IMG/VR virus record: IMGVR_UViG_3300007510_000799
Location: 1-38,720 of that record
Source: a virus
Direction: 5' to 3' (one strand)
DNA length: 38,720 nt
The notes beneath the pieces were generated by a model. That model ran no database searches, had not been told where the DNA came from, and was given only the letters and a program-made list of their open reading frames with translations. The translations under genes and the position numbers were made by a program. The first letter of the stretch is position 1. Each line of letters begins with the position of its first letter. Shown in pieces: positions 29,627-38,702 of this stretch.

Positions 29627-31492
29627 TTATAGAAAATTTAAAGTACATTCTCCGCTGGCACATGCTGCCTCTGCTGTAAGATTGGTGTTGTCGCTATTTT
29701 CGACGATCCTAGCTAAGTTAACCTCTTTTAAAGCCTCCAAGAGAGCCTCATAAGTTTCCTTTGAACAGTCTTCGAAAGGAGCCTGTTTGTACGAGCCCCC
29801 ATCATAAGGCAACACAGATAAGCCAGTATAGGAATTTCTATTTTCCCACATCCACTCACCGACATCTGCCCATTCTGCGTCTTTGACGGAGACTGTTGCT
29901 GAAACATTATGGTTATTCGGTCCCTTCCTATATCCGTTGAAGACCCACTCATTTGTAACCCTTTGAACCCTCTTGAGAAGCTGTAAGGCGCTTTCCGTCC
30001 TTAGTACTGAGCCCTCTGGTGCCTTTTGAGGCACAGAAATGACTGCTGTGTCGTGAGGGCTGAAGTATTCGTCCTCCACAAGCTCTGGGTGGTTTTCTTT
30101 CAAGTATGTATAAATCGACTCGTTCTTTCCTACTCTGACCCTTCGGATGTAGTAGTCGTTATGCCAAGCATGGATGCCGCTTGACGTACCTAGTACCAAA
30201 GACGTTGTTCCGGCGGGCTTCACTGCCGTACACCTTGCTGCCGGGTTGATGCCTATGAGTTTTGCTACTCTTGCGTTTTCAGATTTCACGACCTTGGCTG
30301 CAGCCTTCATATCCAAGTCCAAGATGCCCTGAGACGCAATACCTGTCATGCTAACTCCCAAAAGTGCATCTCTCTCACAGTTTGTCTGCCAAGAAGGTCG
30401 TAGGTAATGAAAGTCCGTGTATCCTGCTTGCAGAGTACCAATGAAAGATGCTACACGGGACCTCTCCTCAAATTCTTCCTGAGTTGTTACATCGCTGACG
30501 TTTATCTCCGTTAAGTTGCACATCTGACAAGACCTTAATGAGATCTCGTGGCACGGGTTGAAACCTCTCTCTTTGTCGTTTGTAAAAGAAAAGCCGGGCT
30601 CTCCCGCCCCAGAGGCTTTAATCCTCTCCCAGAGATCCATGAACGTGTCCTTCTCTATCCTGTGTCGCAAAAGAACTACAGAGTTATTGGCGCGGCCGCG
30701 TTGGGGACTCTTTTCCCACCAGTTGCCAGACTTCGCTGCCAACATCTCGCTGTCATTTGCAGAAAACAAAGAAATCATCGCTGCTCTCCTGATTCCGCCA
30801 GATAACACGGCATCTGCCAGATGACACATAATGTCGTGACACTCGATGGGCGTTAGCTTGTCTCCGTCGGTCTTGTCGTCCAAAATTCCCTTCACCTTTA
30901 GCAGACACTCCTTGAGTGGTTGTGGTCCAGGTGCTTTGCCTCCGGAAGTTATCAGTCGCTCTCCCTTGGCTCTAATGTCTCCGTAATCGAAGCGTATATG
31001 GGATGTTCTTATTCCATAGTAAGTCTCCATCAGAGCTTTGACTGCATCAGCCCAGCCCTCGATACTGTCTTGGATGAGGTACCGATACGTCCTTTTCGAT
31101 GTTGGTTTTCTGATCTCTGGAAGTTGTTCTACGTGGTGGCTTTGTACCGAGTAGCCTACGCCACAACCAGACAGCAAAAGAAACATTGATTCATTAAATG
31201 CCCTATAATCGTCTACTGCAACAAAAGAACAATTGAACATCCTAGACGGGTTAATCTCAATTGGCTTTCCTCCGAATTGCATCGAACGCATAGAAGGAAG
31301 AACCTTCTTATCAAATACCATCTTATACGCCTTTCTTATCCGAAGCTCCATATGAGGGTACTTCTTTAAGTGCATATTCATATTCCTGGTGACCAATTCG
31401 CTCCACGTTTCTCTTCTGTTTTCCTCTGCCAAGAATCGGGCGTACTTCATGTGCACGGTTATGTCTGATAATATTTGATTCGATATTTCCAT
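29627..31492 (-). CDS. nrdJ: Class II (B12-dependent) ribonucleoside triphosphate reductase
   Basis: 621 residues from ATG at 31492 with AAGGAG. Active-site thiyl Cys314 in NPCHEISL (312-319), redox Cys88 in FNCSF and Cys325 eleven residues after Cys314, as in the monomeric Lactobacillus enzyme (408 and 419). C-terminal CxxxxC (611 and 616) relays electrons. No R2 subunit or glycyl-radical domain, so it should use adenosylcobalamin from the host. It makes dNTPs from NTPs. It is shorter than the Lactobacillus enzyme (739). Confidence 0.95.
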   Translation of the reverse strand: MEISNQILSDITVHMKYARFLAEENRRETWSELVTRNMNMHLKKYPHMELRIRKAYKMVFDKKVLPSMRSMQFGGKPIEINPSRMFNCSFVAVDDYRAFNESMFLLLSGCGVGYSVQSHHVEQLPEIRKPTSKRTYRYLIQDSIEGWADAVKALMETYYGIRTSHIRFDYGDIRAKGERLITSGGKAPGPQPLKECLLKVKGILDDKTDGDKLTPIECHDIMCHLADAVLSGGIRRAAMISLFSANDSEMLAAKSGNWWEKSPQRGRANNSVVLLRHRIEKDTFMDLWERIKASGAGEPGFSFTNDKERGFNPCHEISLRSCQMCNLTEINVSDVTTQEEFEERSRVASFIGTLQAGYTDFHYLRPSWQTNCERDALLGVSMTGIASQGILDLDMKAAAKVVKSENARVAKLIGINPAARCTAVKPAGTTSLVLGTSSGIHAWHNDYYIRRVRVGKNESIYTYLKENHPELVEDEYFSPHDTAVISVPQKAPEGSVLRTESALQLLKRVQRVTNEWVFNGYRKGPNNHNVSATVSVKDAEWADVGEWMWENRNSYTGLSVLPYDGGSYKQAPFEDCSKETYEALLEALKEVNLARIVENSDNTNLTAEAACASGECTLNFL

Positions 31493-31497
31493 AGTTG

Positions 31498-32871
31498 CTA
31501 TTTCTCCTTTTTAAATGTTTTGTATTTTTCTTTTAATCTCTCTAGTTGCTTCTTTGCTGACTTTTCAACAATGTCGTCCACAGTCTCGTTCGTTGGTGGC
31601 AACACCTTTATCTTTACGTTGCTTGTGTCCATGAAAATTGGATAAACCAATCCATCTGGTCCGTTTCTATTTTTTGCTATAAAGATGCGCCCACTATTAG
31701 TATTCTTGTCCTCTATCGTCCTAGAGACTGTAAAAATAAAGTCTGCAACGAAGCATTTGTTAAACGCCTCCGATATCGCTTCCATCGTAATAACTTCCGC
31801 GTTTAAACCGCTTCTATTTGTTTGAGAGGCTGTCCAGACTGGGCATTTATTTAATTGCGCAATTCCTCTCAACTCCTCATAAATAGTCTCCAGTTGATGT
31901 CTTTTCTCATCTTTTGTAGAAGAAATTGGTCTTAATAGATCTCCATAATCCACGATAATCAGGTCAGGGGAAAAACCCCTCAATTTCATCTTCTCCAGAT
32001 GGTTCTTTAGTGTTTGAACCGTAGCAGATTTCGTTGGATACTCCTTAACAACCAACTTTCCCTCAATTTCCTGAATTTCTTCATAAATCTTTTCCTTAAA
32101 CGACAACATGTTTGATAAGTCGACTCCTGTGAGACAACTATCATATCTTCCGGCGACGACTGTGTCAGCCAACTCCAGAGTATAATGTATTACGTTCTTA
32201 CCTTCCTTTAAAGCCTGTGCCCCCAAGTGCACCAGTGCCATACTCTTTCCCGCGCCAGTGGGCGCGATGCAGACTCCAAGCTCTCCTCTACCCATTCCAC
32301 CCTTGCACAGGTCATCCACTTCTCTCCATCCGGTGGTGACAGGCGACCTGTCTCGAATCTCAAATCTTTTCTCGAAATCCAGGAGGTAATCATATCCAAA
32401 ATTATTATCACTACCTAGCTTGATAGCTTCGTTGATAACTTTACTGACCTCGTCAAAAGACGAGCGTTTAATGAGATCAACAGAATTTATTAAGGCTTCT
32501 TTTAATTTCTGTTTCCTGCAAAAGTCCAGCGCAACGTCTTTGATATATTCGGACCCTTCAACATCAGTGGAGGAGGATAGCACTCGCGCATAATAATCTC
32601 TGATTAGAACCTGAACAGACTCATTCTCTCTACTTATTTCTGTCCGAATCAAAGATTTCATGATCTTATCAGTAGGATGAATGCCGTATCTTTTTCTATA
32701 TTCCTTGATCTTCTTTATAAAGACTCTTAGGTGCTTGAGTTCTAAAAAGTTTATATCCAAAACTTCAAATATCTGATCAGCAAATGGCCGGTCTACTAAG
32801 ATAAGGTGACACAGGTCTTCCTGAAAAGTTTTTCCATAGTTGGAAAAGTCTTCTCTTTCTTTTTCTGTCAT
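31498..32871 (-). CDS. dnaB: DnaB/gp41-type replicative helicase
   Basis: 457 residues from ATG at 32871 with AGAGG. An N-terminal helical domain (1-150), linker, then RecA-like domain with Walker A APTGAGKS (203-210), Walker B LIIVDYGDLL near 313 and PVWTASQTNRSG near 350 (sensor and Arg-finger region). The 5'-3' helicase loads at the fork and interacts with primase. It follows its own promoter and precedes RNR. No primase gene or fused primase domain is seen. Confidence 0.93.
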   Translation of the reverse strand: MTEKEREDFSNYGKTFQEDLCHLILVDRPFADQIFEVLDINFLELKHLRVFIKKIKEYRKRYGIHPTDKIMKSLIRTEISRENESVQVLIRDYYARVLSSSTDVEGSEYIKDVALDFCRKQKLKEALINSVDLIKRSSFDEVSKVINEAIKLGSDNNFGYDYLLDFEKRFEIRDRSPVTTGWREVDDLCKGGMGRGELGVCIAPTGAGKSMALVHLGAQALKEGKNVIHYTLELADTVVAGRYDSCLTGVDLSNMLSFKEKIYEEIQEIEGKLVVKEYPTKSATVQTLKNHLEKMKLRGFSPDLIIVDYGDLLRPISSTKDEKRHQLETIYEELRGIAQLNKCPVWTASQTNRSGLNAEVITMEAISEAFNKCFVADFIFTVSRTIEDKNTNSGRIFIAKNRNGPDGLVYPIFMDTSNVKIKVLPPTNETVDDIVEKSAKKQLERLKEKYKTFKKEK

Positions 32872-32900
32872 TTTTTCCTCTTATTGTGATTGTTTAATCT

Positions 32901-32929
32901 ATACTAGCACAAACCATTGCCGAAAGCAA
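32901..32929 (-). promoter_or_regulatory. Sigma-70-type promoter for helicase and RNR
   Basis: TTGCTT (32924-32929), 17 bases, TAGTAT (32901-32906) on the minus strand, between the exonuclease stop and the helicase start. Confidence 0.7.
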
Positions 32930-32930
32930 C

Positions 32931-33887
32931 CTAAAAGTCTGAAATCATCCTATTAAAACTTTCGTACAAAGAGTTCAGGGAAATCTCCCCTATTCCGTCT
33001 TTGATCATGAGAGTCCTTAAGCCAGTCTTATTGAATTCCGGAGCGTGACTTGCTACTGTTTCGCCTATTCTAATCTTCCCCTGAACTGAGATGGAGGGGG
33101 AATACAATTGCATTATCTTATAATTGCTCTTAATAAGATCTGCGCTTTCCATTATTCTCTGATAAACCTTTAATTTTGATTCTTGCCTTTCACAACACTC
33201 CATTATGTCACTTGTGAAATACTCTTTAGACTCGGATAGGAACGGGAACCTTTTCGCAACAGTGGCGAGACCGACTCCCGGTACTCCCTTGAGATTGTCA
33301 CTTGCATCACCGACTAGTGCCCGTGCAAGAGCAAAATTCGTTGGATGAATTCCATACTTTTCAACAATCTTCTTCTTGTTTAAGACCTCGTTTTGTGTTG
33401 GTCTGTAGAGAATTGTATTATCGTCCAACAGCTGGATAAAATCCTTGTCGCTGGAAACTATTACTCTCTGCCAATCTTTGAATTCGGGTCTCTGAACAAT
33501 ATAAGATATTACATCGTCCGCCTCTACTCTGGGTTCTATAAACTGAATGATGGGAGTCTGGTTCAAATACTCTATTACTCGCATTTGTTGCCACACCCTG
33601 TTTCGCCCCTCTTCTTCCTCAGTGAGGTTACCGCCCCTGTTCAGCCTGATTGGCTTTCTTCCCTGCTTATAGTTTTTATTCTGGGCTCTTCTCTTTTGAG
33701 ATCCGCCTTCACCATCCCAGACAACAAAAATAATGTCTGGACTAATTGTTCTTGTTAATTTATTCAAGATCTTCAAAAAACCCTTTGAGCCGCCGATAGG
33801 TTGCCCATTGGAAGACAAACTCGGGTCAACTATATATGATCTTAAAAATTGATTGTGCGCATCCACAACCATAATTCTGCCTTGCAT
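32931..33887 (-). CDS. 5'-3' exonuclease / flap nuclease
   Basis: 318 residues from ATG at 33887 with AAAGGA. VVDAHNQFLRS (metal Asp9), VVWDGEGGSQKRR, VEADDVISYI, IVSSDKDFIQLL and LVGDASDNLKGVPGVGLATVAKRF (H3TH) are the ordered motifs of the Pol I N-terminal / T4 RNase H nuclease family. The H3TH loop binds DNA. It removes RNA primers or flaps. A polymerase domain is absent. It lies after the recA terminator. Confidence 0.92.
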   Translation of the reverse strand: MQGRIMVVDAHNQFLRSYIVDPSLSSNGQPIGGSKGFLKILNKLTRTISPDIIFVVWDGEGGSQKRRAQNKNYKQGRKPIRLNRGGNLTEEEEGRNRVWQQMRVIEYLNQTPIIQFIEPRVEADDVISYIVQRPEFKDWQRVIVSSDKDFIQLLDDNTILYRPTQNEVLNKKKIVEKYGIHPTNFALARALVGDASDNLKGVPGVGLATVAKRFPFLSESKEYFTSDIMECCERQESKLKVYQRIMESADLIKSNYKIMQLYSPSISVQGKIRIGETVASHAPEFNKTGLRTLMIKDGIGEISLNSLYESFNRMISDF

Positions 33888-33904
33888 GATATGTCCTTTA
33901 TAAG

Positions 33905-33937
33905 AAAATTTCCCCGGAGCGTTGAAGCTCCGGGGAA
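33905..33937 (-). terminator. Terminator hairpin after recA/uvsX
   Basis: On the minus strand CCCCGGAGC-TTCAAC-GCTCCGGGG with two flanking A-T pairs (11-bp stem) is followed by AATTTTCTT. A strong stem with a short T run. Confidence 0.85.
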
Positions 33938-33964
33938 TAAGTTGTCAAGGATTAAACGGAGGAT

Positions 33965-35095
33965 TCACTCCTTGACTGGAGGGATTTCTTCTTTTTCGTA
34001 GTAGTCTGAAGCATTTCCTGTTCTATTGTTGAATTTCATAATAACATCTTGGTCAATGATTTGCAACACTCTTTTTCTAAAATCTTCATTTTCTAACTCT
34101 TTCAACCAACCCTTTCTCTGAAACTTCTTCTCTGTTCCGTCTTCTAAGACAAGAGAGAACCAGGCACCGGACTGTTTGAGGTTGTCAGAGATCTGAATAG
34201 CATCGAACCAACTCTCCTCGTCTTGCACGCCTATATTATTCGCTTCACCCCACAAGATCTTGAAATTACAGTGTCTTCCGGCGGTGCCGAAGCGAGACTT
34301 TTCTAACTTAGCCTTCACCTCGGAGCCGACTCTGAATCCGTTCTCATCCGTGACAAACGAAGCTTTCGCCTTACGTCCTGTTAGCCAGATCCTGAGAGAA
34401 TATGCATAATGCATAGCCTTTCCTCCTGGTGTAACGTAAGGAGTTGTCATCGCTTCTGACGGTGACCTTGTGATGTTCGTCTTAAGCTGATTCAAGACTA
34501 AAAGTGTTGCCTGGCTGTTGGCAATGGGAACAGTCAATTTAGACATACCCTTGGACAAAATCCTAGCCTTAACAGCCATTGACGATTGTGGGTTAAAGTC
34601 TCCCTCAATGTCCGATATCGCTGGGGTTAGTGCTAGGGAATCCCAAATAAATAGCCACTTGTTTCCCGTACCCAGGAGTTCTTCAATTGTCTCTAAGACG
34701 AACTCCACACTTTCTGCCTGAATATACATCAACCGATCAAGGTCACAACCAGCCCTCGCCAAAAAAGAAGGATCAATTGCAGATTCTGAGTCGAAATAAA
34801 CCACATCAATGCCCATCTTTTGGGCATTTGCTGCAATCTGGGTTGCCATATAGGATTTACCTGTTGCCTCAAGTCCCGCAATCTCCACAATTTTACCAAC
34901 AGGAACTCCCGCAAGGCGACCCTTGCACACAATGGAATCTAACCACCTCGAACCAGTGGGGATCCATTCCTTTACCTCTGTCGGATTATCTTGTGCCAAG
35001 CTGTGTGCCACTTCGTGGCCGGCTTTCTTGTTGATTATCTTTCTCATCTCGTCCATCGAGATCTTGCCAGGCTTAATTTTTGTAACCTTGCTCAT
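33965..35095 (-). CDS. uvsX: RecA/UvsX recombinase
   Basis: 376 residues from ATG at 35095. Walker A is GLEATGKS at 74-81 (bacterial RecA has GPESSGKT), VVYFDSESAIDPSFLARAG near 94-112, Walker B LFIWDSLA near 148 and LLVLNQLKTNITRSP plus GGKAMHYAYSLRIWL loops near 199-238. The C-terminal tail is acidic. It performs strand exchange and recombination-dependent replication. Closer in motif style to phage UvsX than to host RecA. Confidence 0.93.
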   Translation of the reverse strand: MSKVTKIKPGKISMDEMRKIINKKAGHEVAHSLAQDNPTEVKEWIPTGSRWLDSIVCKGRLAGVPVGKIVEIAGLEATGKSYMATQIAANAQKMGIDVVYFDSESAIDPSFLARAGCDLDRLMYIQAESVEFVLETIEELLGTGNKWLFIWDSLALTPAISDIEGDFNPQSSMAVKARILSKGMSKLTVPIANSQATLLVLNQLKTNITRSPSEAMTTPYVTPGGKAMHYAYSLRIWLTGRKAKASFVTDENGFRVGSEVKAKLEKSRFGTAGRHCNFKILWGEANNIGVQDEESWFDAIQISDNLKQSGAWFSLVLEDGTEKKFQRKGWLKELENEDFRKRVLQIIDQDVIMKFNNRTGNASDYYEKEEIPPVKE

Positions 35096-35101
35096 AAACT
35101 T

Positions 35102-35602
35102 CTATTCTCCTACATCTACTAATTCAATTTCAAAATTTAAATTCTTGCCAGCCATTGGATGGTTGAAGTCAAGAGTTACGGTTTGTTCATGAAGGGAAAG
35201 AACCTTTGCTTGAAAATTATGCCCCTCCTGCGTTTGACCATACACAGTCTGCCCTTCTACTGGATCGAAGTCTGCAGGAAATGCTTCCTTCTTGACCTCT
35301 TGAATAGCCTTTGGATTAACTACTCCATATGCTTCTTCTGGGGGTAGAGAGACACTCTTCTTTTCACCGATCTTCATACCCTCAACAGCTCTATCAAAGC
35401 CCGGAATCATCTGTCCCGCACCAATAGTGAACGAGATTGGCTCTTCTCTTTCTCTAGAGCTATCAAATTGAGTTCCGTCGTCAAATGTACCGACATAGTG
35501 GACACTTACTGGTTGACCGTTCTTGACCTTCGCTCTACTCTTTCTCTTTCTAGTGGTCTTTTTCTTAGTTGTTGTTGTATTTTCTTCTTCTGTTGTACTC
35601 AT
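35102..35602 (-). CDS. SlyD-like FKBP peptidyl-prolyl isomerase
   Basis: 166 residues from ATG at 35602 with AAGGAG. Basic N-terminal tail, then QPVSVHYVGTFDDGTQFDSS, FTIGAGQMIPGFDRAVEGMKIGEKKSVSLPPEEAYG, an inserted domain of about 50 residues and DFNHPMAGKNLNFEIELVDV at the end: the FKBP-IF arrangement of SlyD. It speeds proline isomerisation and can chaperone unfolded chains. The His-rich tail of SlyD is absent. Adds to the phage's folding set. Confidence 0.93.
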   Translation of the reverse strand: MSTTEEENTTTTKKKTTRKRKSRAKVKNGQPVSVHYVGTFDDGTQFDSSREREEPISFTIGAGQMIPGFDRAVEGMKIGEKKSVSLPPEEAYGVVNPKAIQEVKKEAFPADFDPVEGQTVYGQTQEGHNFQAKVLSLHEQTVTLDFNHPMAGKNLNFEIELVDVGE

Positions 35603-35630
35603 TTATTGCTCCTTGTTGTTTATGAGTTAT

Positions 35631-36491
35631 CTATCTGCTAATGATAAGAACCTCTGATGACGTTCCCATTTTCTTTTTCTTTCCATTTTTTAATTTTTCT
35701 TTTCGCTCTGTTTCTGAGTATATGTTTGACATACCCATTGCCCAGTTAAGACTCACTATCTCATAATCTTTATATGCCTCCCGTACCCATTCACAGTCAT
35801 TATATGATAACACCCAATTAGTCCTTTTTTTAAGCAAATCGCAAAGCCCGTCGTGGTCAAAGCCTCGATGCATATCTCCCTTTTTTCCATAAAGATTGTA
35901 TTGGATCTTATATGGAGGATCACAGTAAAGAAACTTTTCTGGATTTTTAGGTATTGATGTCTTAAAGTCTTCGCACTCGACAGTAAGCTTGTCGGATTTA
36001 AAATCCCTCACCCTGTCTATACTTGAATCAGTAAATCTAGCGTAAGCAGCCCTCTTCGAGTACCCTCCAGATAAAGTCTCTCCAGAAAAACTACTCCTGT
36101 TTAATGCATAAAACATAGCAGCATTATCTACAGAATACTCTGTGGCTTTTCCTAGCCTTTCTTGAATACCTTTAAAATCCTCCCTCAAGAGACCCCTAAC
36201 TTGCTGCTCTTTCCCTTCGCGCTTCAACCTAAAGTTTTCATTCTCCACTCTAAAGGAATCTGTTCTTTCCGCCAAAGCTGTCGGGGATTCTAGGGCAGCT
36301 CTCCAAAACCAAGCCAAAGGCTTAAACAGGTCGTAGGCAGTCACTTGGACCCCCTCGCCTGCAAAATGAAGCTCTAGAGAGCCTCCCCCGAAGAACGGGG
36401 AGCATAACTCCTTCATATCCTCGGGGAAGTAACCTTTCATGTGCTTGATGGCTCTAGTTTTGCCACCTGGGTATCTCAAGGGACTCTTCAT
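35631..36491 (-). CDS. dam: Dam-type N6-adenine DNA methyltransferase
   Basis: 286 residues from ATG at 36491 (TGATG junction). The frame is open to 36554 but lies inside the upstream gene. SPLRYPGGKTRAIKHM (SAM binding), CSPFFGGGSLELHF and FLYCDPPYKIQYN (DPPY catalytic) fit D12-class methylases. It may protect phage DNA from host restriction. The target sequence is unknown. A partner restriction enzyme is absent. Confidence 0.93.
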   Translation of the reverse strand: MKSPLRYPGGKTRAIKHMKGYFPEDMKELCSPFFGGGSLELHFAGEGVQVTAYDLFKPLAWFWRAALESPTALAERTDSFRVENENFRLKREGKEQQVRGLLREDFKGIQERLGKATEYSVDNAAMFYALNRSSFSGETLSGGYSKRAAYARFTDSSIDRVRDFKSDKLTVECEDFKTSIPKNPEKFLYCDPPYKIQYNLYGKKGDMHRGFDHDGLCDLLKKRTNWVLSYNDCEWVREAYKDYEIVSLNWAMGMSNIYSETERKEKLKNGKKKKMGTSSEVLIISR

Positions 36492-37762
36492 CAAGCTGTC
36501 TTCCTTTGGTCCCAACAAAGTTTCGCTGCGATGGTCTTCTCTACGATAGACCAAATAGTGGAGTTGTCTAGGACCTGAACCATTCTGTGCGATTTAGGAA
36601 ATTCTCTTGCAAAGCCCTCTTCGCACTCAATCAAAACATCTTCTTTTACACTATCCCAAAGATCCTTGACCTCGTCGATACTGATTTCGAAATATTGTTC
36701 CTTTGTCTCCCTATCAAAGGACATGGTGCTCTTTAACAGTCCCTGCATGATTACATACAAGAATTCCATATTAATTGCACCTTCCACCTTTTCTTCTGAG
36801 GAAAAGTTGTGGTAAACGTAAAGAGGGCACTCCTCTGCGGTCTTATCCTCAAAGTTTCTCTTACTGTGCTTTCTGAGCACCCTGTACTTCTCCCAGCCTT
36901 CAATACTCTTCCAAGACTCCTGAATATAGTCCGCTAGATCCAGGATTGTCGATGCATGTGGGATAATTGGTGCCATAACATTCTGACCCTTTGCCCACAA
37001 TCTTTCCGTTGACTTCTTAGATACGCGAGGGAACCTACGAGCCGTGTCTTCTGTAAACTCCCAATCACTCTGAGGAGGAATAGCTTGAGCCAAGAGTGTT
37101 GATACAGTAACAATTCCTTTCTGAATTGGGATCACTTTGTTCGATTTGCTATATCTCTGATTTTCCTTCCACCTGATGGTATTTGCGTGCCGTGGTTGTA
37201 ACTTCTTTTTGAGAGTATCAAATTCTCCTCGCTGGTTCTGCTCCGAGGCAAGCTCTTGTGCTTTTCTCTTATTCCAGGCAGCCGCTGCCGATCTCTGCTC
37301 CTCTGGGCTTTTCCAGAATGAATCCTCCAGAAGTGTTACTAACATAGGTTGATTGGGAAACCTAATTTCATCAATGGAGTCCAGGGCAGCGTTTCTTGAA
37401 TGTTGTCCATCGTAGTTGCCTGAATCTACATTATCGCAAGTAAAACTAACCGTGCCTTTTTCCTCATCGTAGATGAAAGATCCTGCATCAATCGTAACCT
37501 GGAGTCCTCCATTGAAAACACAGAAGCCTTCCCTTTTCGTGATCTTTTCCTTAATCTTCTTCACTATTGAAGAGTTTGGGTCATAATCTCTTGGATTGGT
37601 TCCTTTGCGAATACTAGCTAAATCTCCAGGCGAGGATGCGTTAACATACAAGACCCTTTGGCTCGCTTCTCTTACTCCCGTCAATTTATTTTCTCGCTGA
37701 ACAATGCAGTCAGCAGGTGTCGAACCCTCTACTAGGTTTAGGGTGATTACTTTTTTAGTCAT
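36491..37762 (-). CDS. AIPR/DGQHR-like protein
   Basis: 423 residues from ATG at 37762 with GGAG 7-8 bases upstream. The open frame to 37840 would begin inside a terminator and is rejected. FCVFNGGLQVTIDAG, VSFTCDNVDSGNYDGQHSRNAALDSI near 100-135 resembles the N-N-G-(L/I)-x-(V/I)-x-x-D ... (I/V)-x-(N/D)-G-x-(Q)-(T/H) core of AIPR and DGQHR proteins, seen in abortive-infection and DNA-modification systems. The rest is long and helical, with no known domain. It overlaps dam by a base, so the pair may act together. Confidence 0.68.
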   Translation of the reverse strand: MTKKVITLNLVEGSTPADCIVQRENKLTGVREASQRVLYVNASSPGDLASIRKGTNPRDYDPNSSIVKKIKEKITKREGFCVFNGGLQVTIDAGSFIYDEEKGTVSFTCDNVDSGNYDGQHSRNAALDSIDEIRFPNQPMLVTLLEDSFWKSPEEQRSAAAAWNKRKAQELASEQNQRGEFDTLKKKLQPRHANTIRWKENQRYSKSNKVIPIQKGIVTVSTLLAQAIPPQSDWEFTEDTARRFPRVSKKSTERLWAKGQNVMAPIIPHASTILDLADYIQESWKSIEGWEKYRVLRKHSKRNFEDKTAEECPLYVYHNFSSEEKVEGAINMEFLYVIMQGLLKSTMSFDRETKEQYFEISIDEVKDLWDSVKEDVLIECEEGFAREFPKSHRMVQVLDNSTIWSIVEKTIAAKLCWDQRKTA

Positions 37763-37825
37763 GATTTTAACTCCTTTGTTTGTGTTTCGGGCACAACTAT
37801 GGCGCACATTGCGCGTACCCTCATG

Positions 37826-37856
37826 AAAAAAGTGAGGCATCTGTAACCCATGCCTC
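37826..37856 (-). terminator. Terminator after ssb
   Basis: On the minus strand GAGGCAT-9-ATGCCTC is followed by ACTTTTTT. It ends the SSB transcript 16 bases after its stop. Confidence 0.88.
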
Positions 37857-37871
37857 CCTGCGGTTTTTATA

Positions 37872-38639
37872 TTAGTTGTTTAGAAGATCGTTAAAAGCTG
37901 CTTCGACGGCGTCGACATCTTTGTCTTGATTCTTGGTTGCTCCACCGTTGCCAAATCGTTCGACTTGGTTATCTTGGTTGTCTCCGTCAAGAAACGTATC
38001 CAAGATGCCCTGGACCTCCTCTGTAGACTTTCTTTCGAAAAGCTTTTCAAGACTTGGAACCGTCTCTAGCATTTCTGCGCAGCGTTCATCTCCCCCGATG
38101 GCATCGTCGCACAACACAGTCTTTCGAGGGCGTGGGCGAATGTCCGTTCTAGGGAAAGATGCACCAGGTGGCTTACCGTACATGATCTTGAGGTCATTTC
38201 CGGACTCTGGGTCCGTAACATCGCCATAATCTGGGTCTAAAACAATTGTTAATAGCTTTTCGTAAGCCATCTTTCCGTAGCCCCAAATGCGGACTCCCTG
38301 CTCTTCCTCACCACGTACCAAGACCGGCGAAAAAAATCTTTGCTTGGCAAAAAGATCCTTTGCCATCTTCTTGCTCTCTTCAGTTCCTTCATTCCACAGC
38401 TTACTTGCGAAGCTACAAACGGGACAATTATCTCCGAAATTCTTATTCGGACACAAAAAGCCACCTTGCGCTACATTGTAGTGGAAAAACTTTTCCTTGA
38501 AAGGGTCGCCGTCCGGTGTTGGAACGATTCTCACATTATTTTCCCCGTCTTTGGGCTTCCAGAATTCGGTTCGGGATCCTCCGCCCTTGCCCGTTACAGC
38601 GTTAAGTTTATTACGCATCTTATCTAAATCGAGAGCCAT
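37872..38639 (-). CDS. Single-stranded DNA-binding protein, T4 gp32-like
   Basis: 255 residues from ATG at 38639 with AAGGAGG. RTEFWKPKDGENNVRIVPTPDGDPF, then LCPNKNFGDNCPVCSFASKLW (Cys cluster, zinc-binding in gp32) and VRIWGYGKMAYEKLLTIVLDPDYGDVTDPESGNDLKI: the core of gp32. Acidic C-terminus with AVEAAFNDLLNN, as used to recruit partners. It coats single strands in replication and recombination. Followed by a terminator, so it may be made at higher level than the rest. Confidence 0.92.
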   Translation of the reverse strand: MALDLDKMRNKLNAVTGKGGGSRTEFWKPKDGENNVRIVPTPDGDPFKEKFFHYNVAQGGFLCPNKNFGDNCPVCSFASKLWNEGTEESKKMAKDLFAKQRFFSPVLVRGEEEQGVRIWGYGKMAYEKLLTIVLDPDYGDVTDPESGNDLKIMYGKPPGASFPRTDIRPRPRKTVLCDDAIGGDERCAEMLETVPSLEKLFERKSTEEVQGILDTFLDGDNQDNQVERFGNGGATKNQDKDVDAVEAAFNDLLNN

Positions 38640-38682
38640 AGTGTTACCTCCTTGTTGTTTTTGTACTCTATCGGCTAAAGCA

Positions 38683-38702
38683 GGTCGGCAAATTTTCCGA
38701 CC
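38683..38702. other. Hairpin in the ssb leader
   Basis: GGTCGG-8-CCGACC. No T run on the minus strand, so it is a leader structure and not a clear terminator. A TAGTAT-like -10 lies at about 38708-38718, but its -35 is outside the window. Confidence 0.4.

Noticed and set aside
33943-33948. TTGACA before the recA terminator
   Set aside because: The -10 position falls in the terminator stem and has no match.
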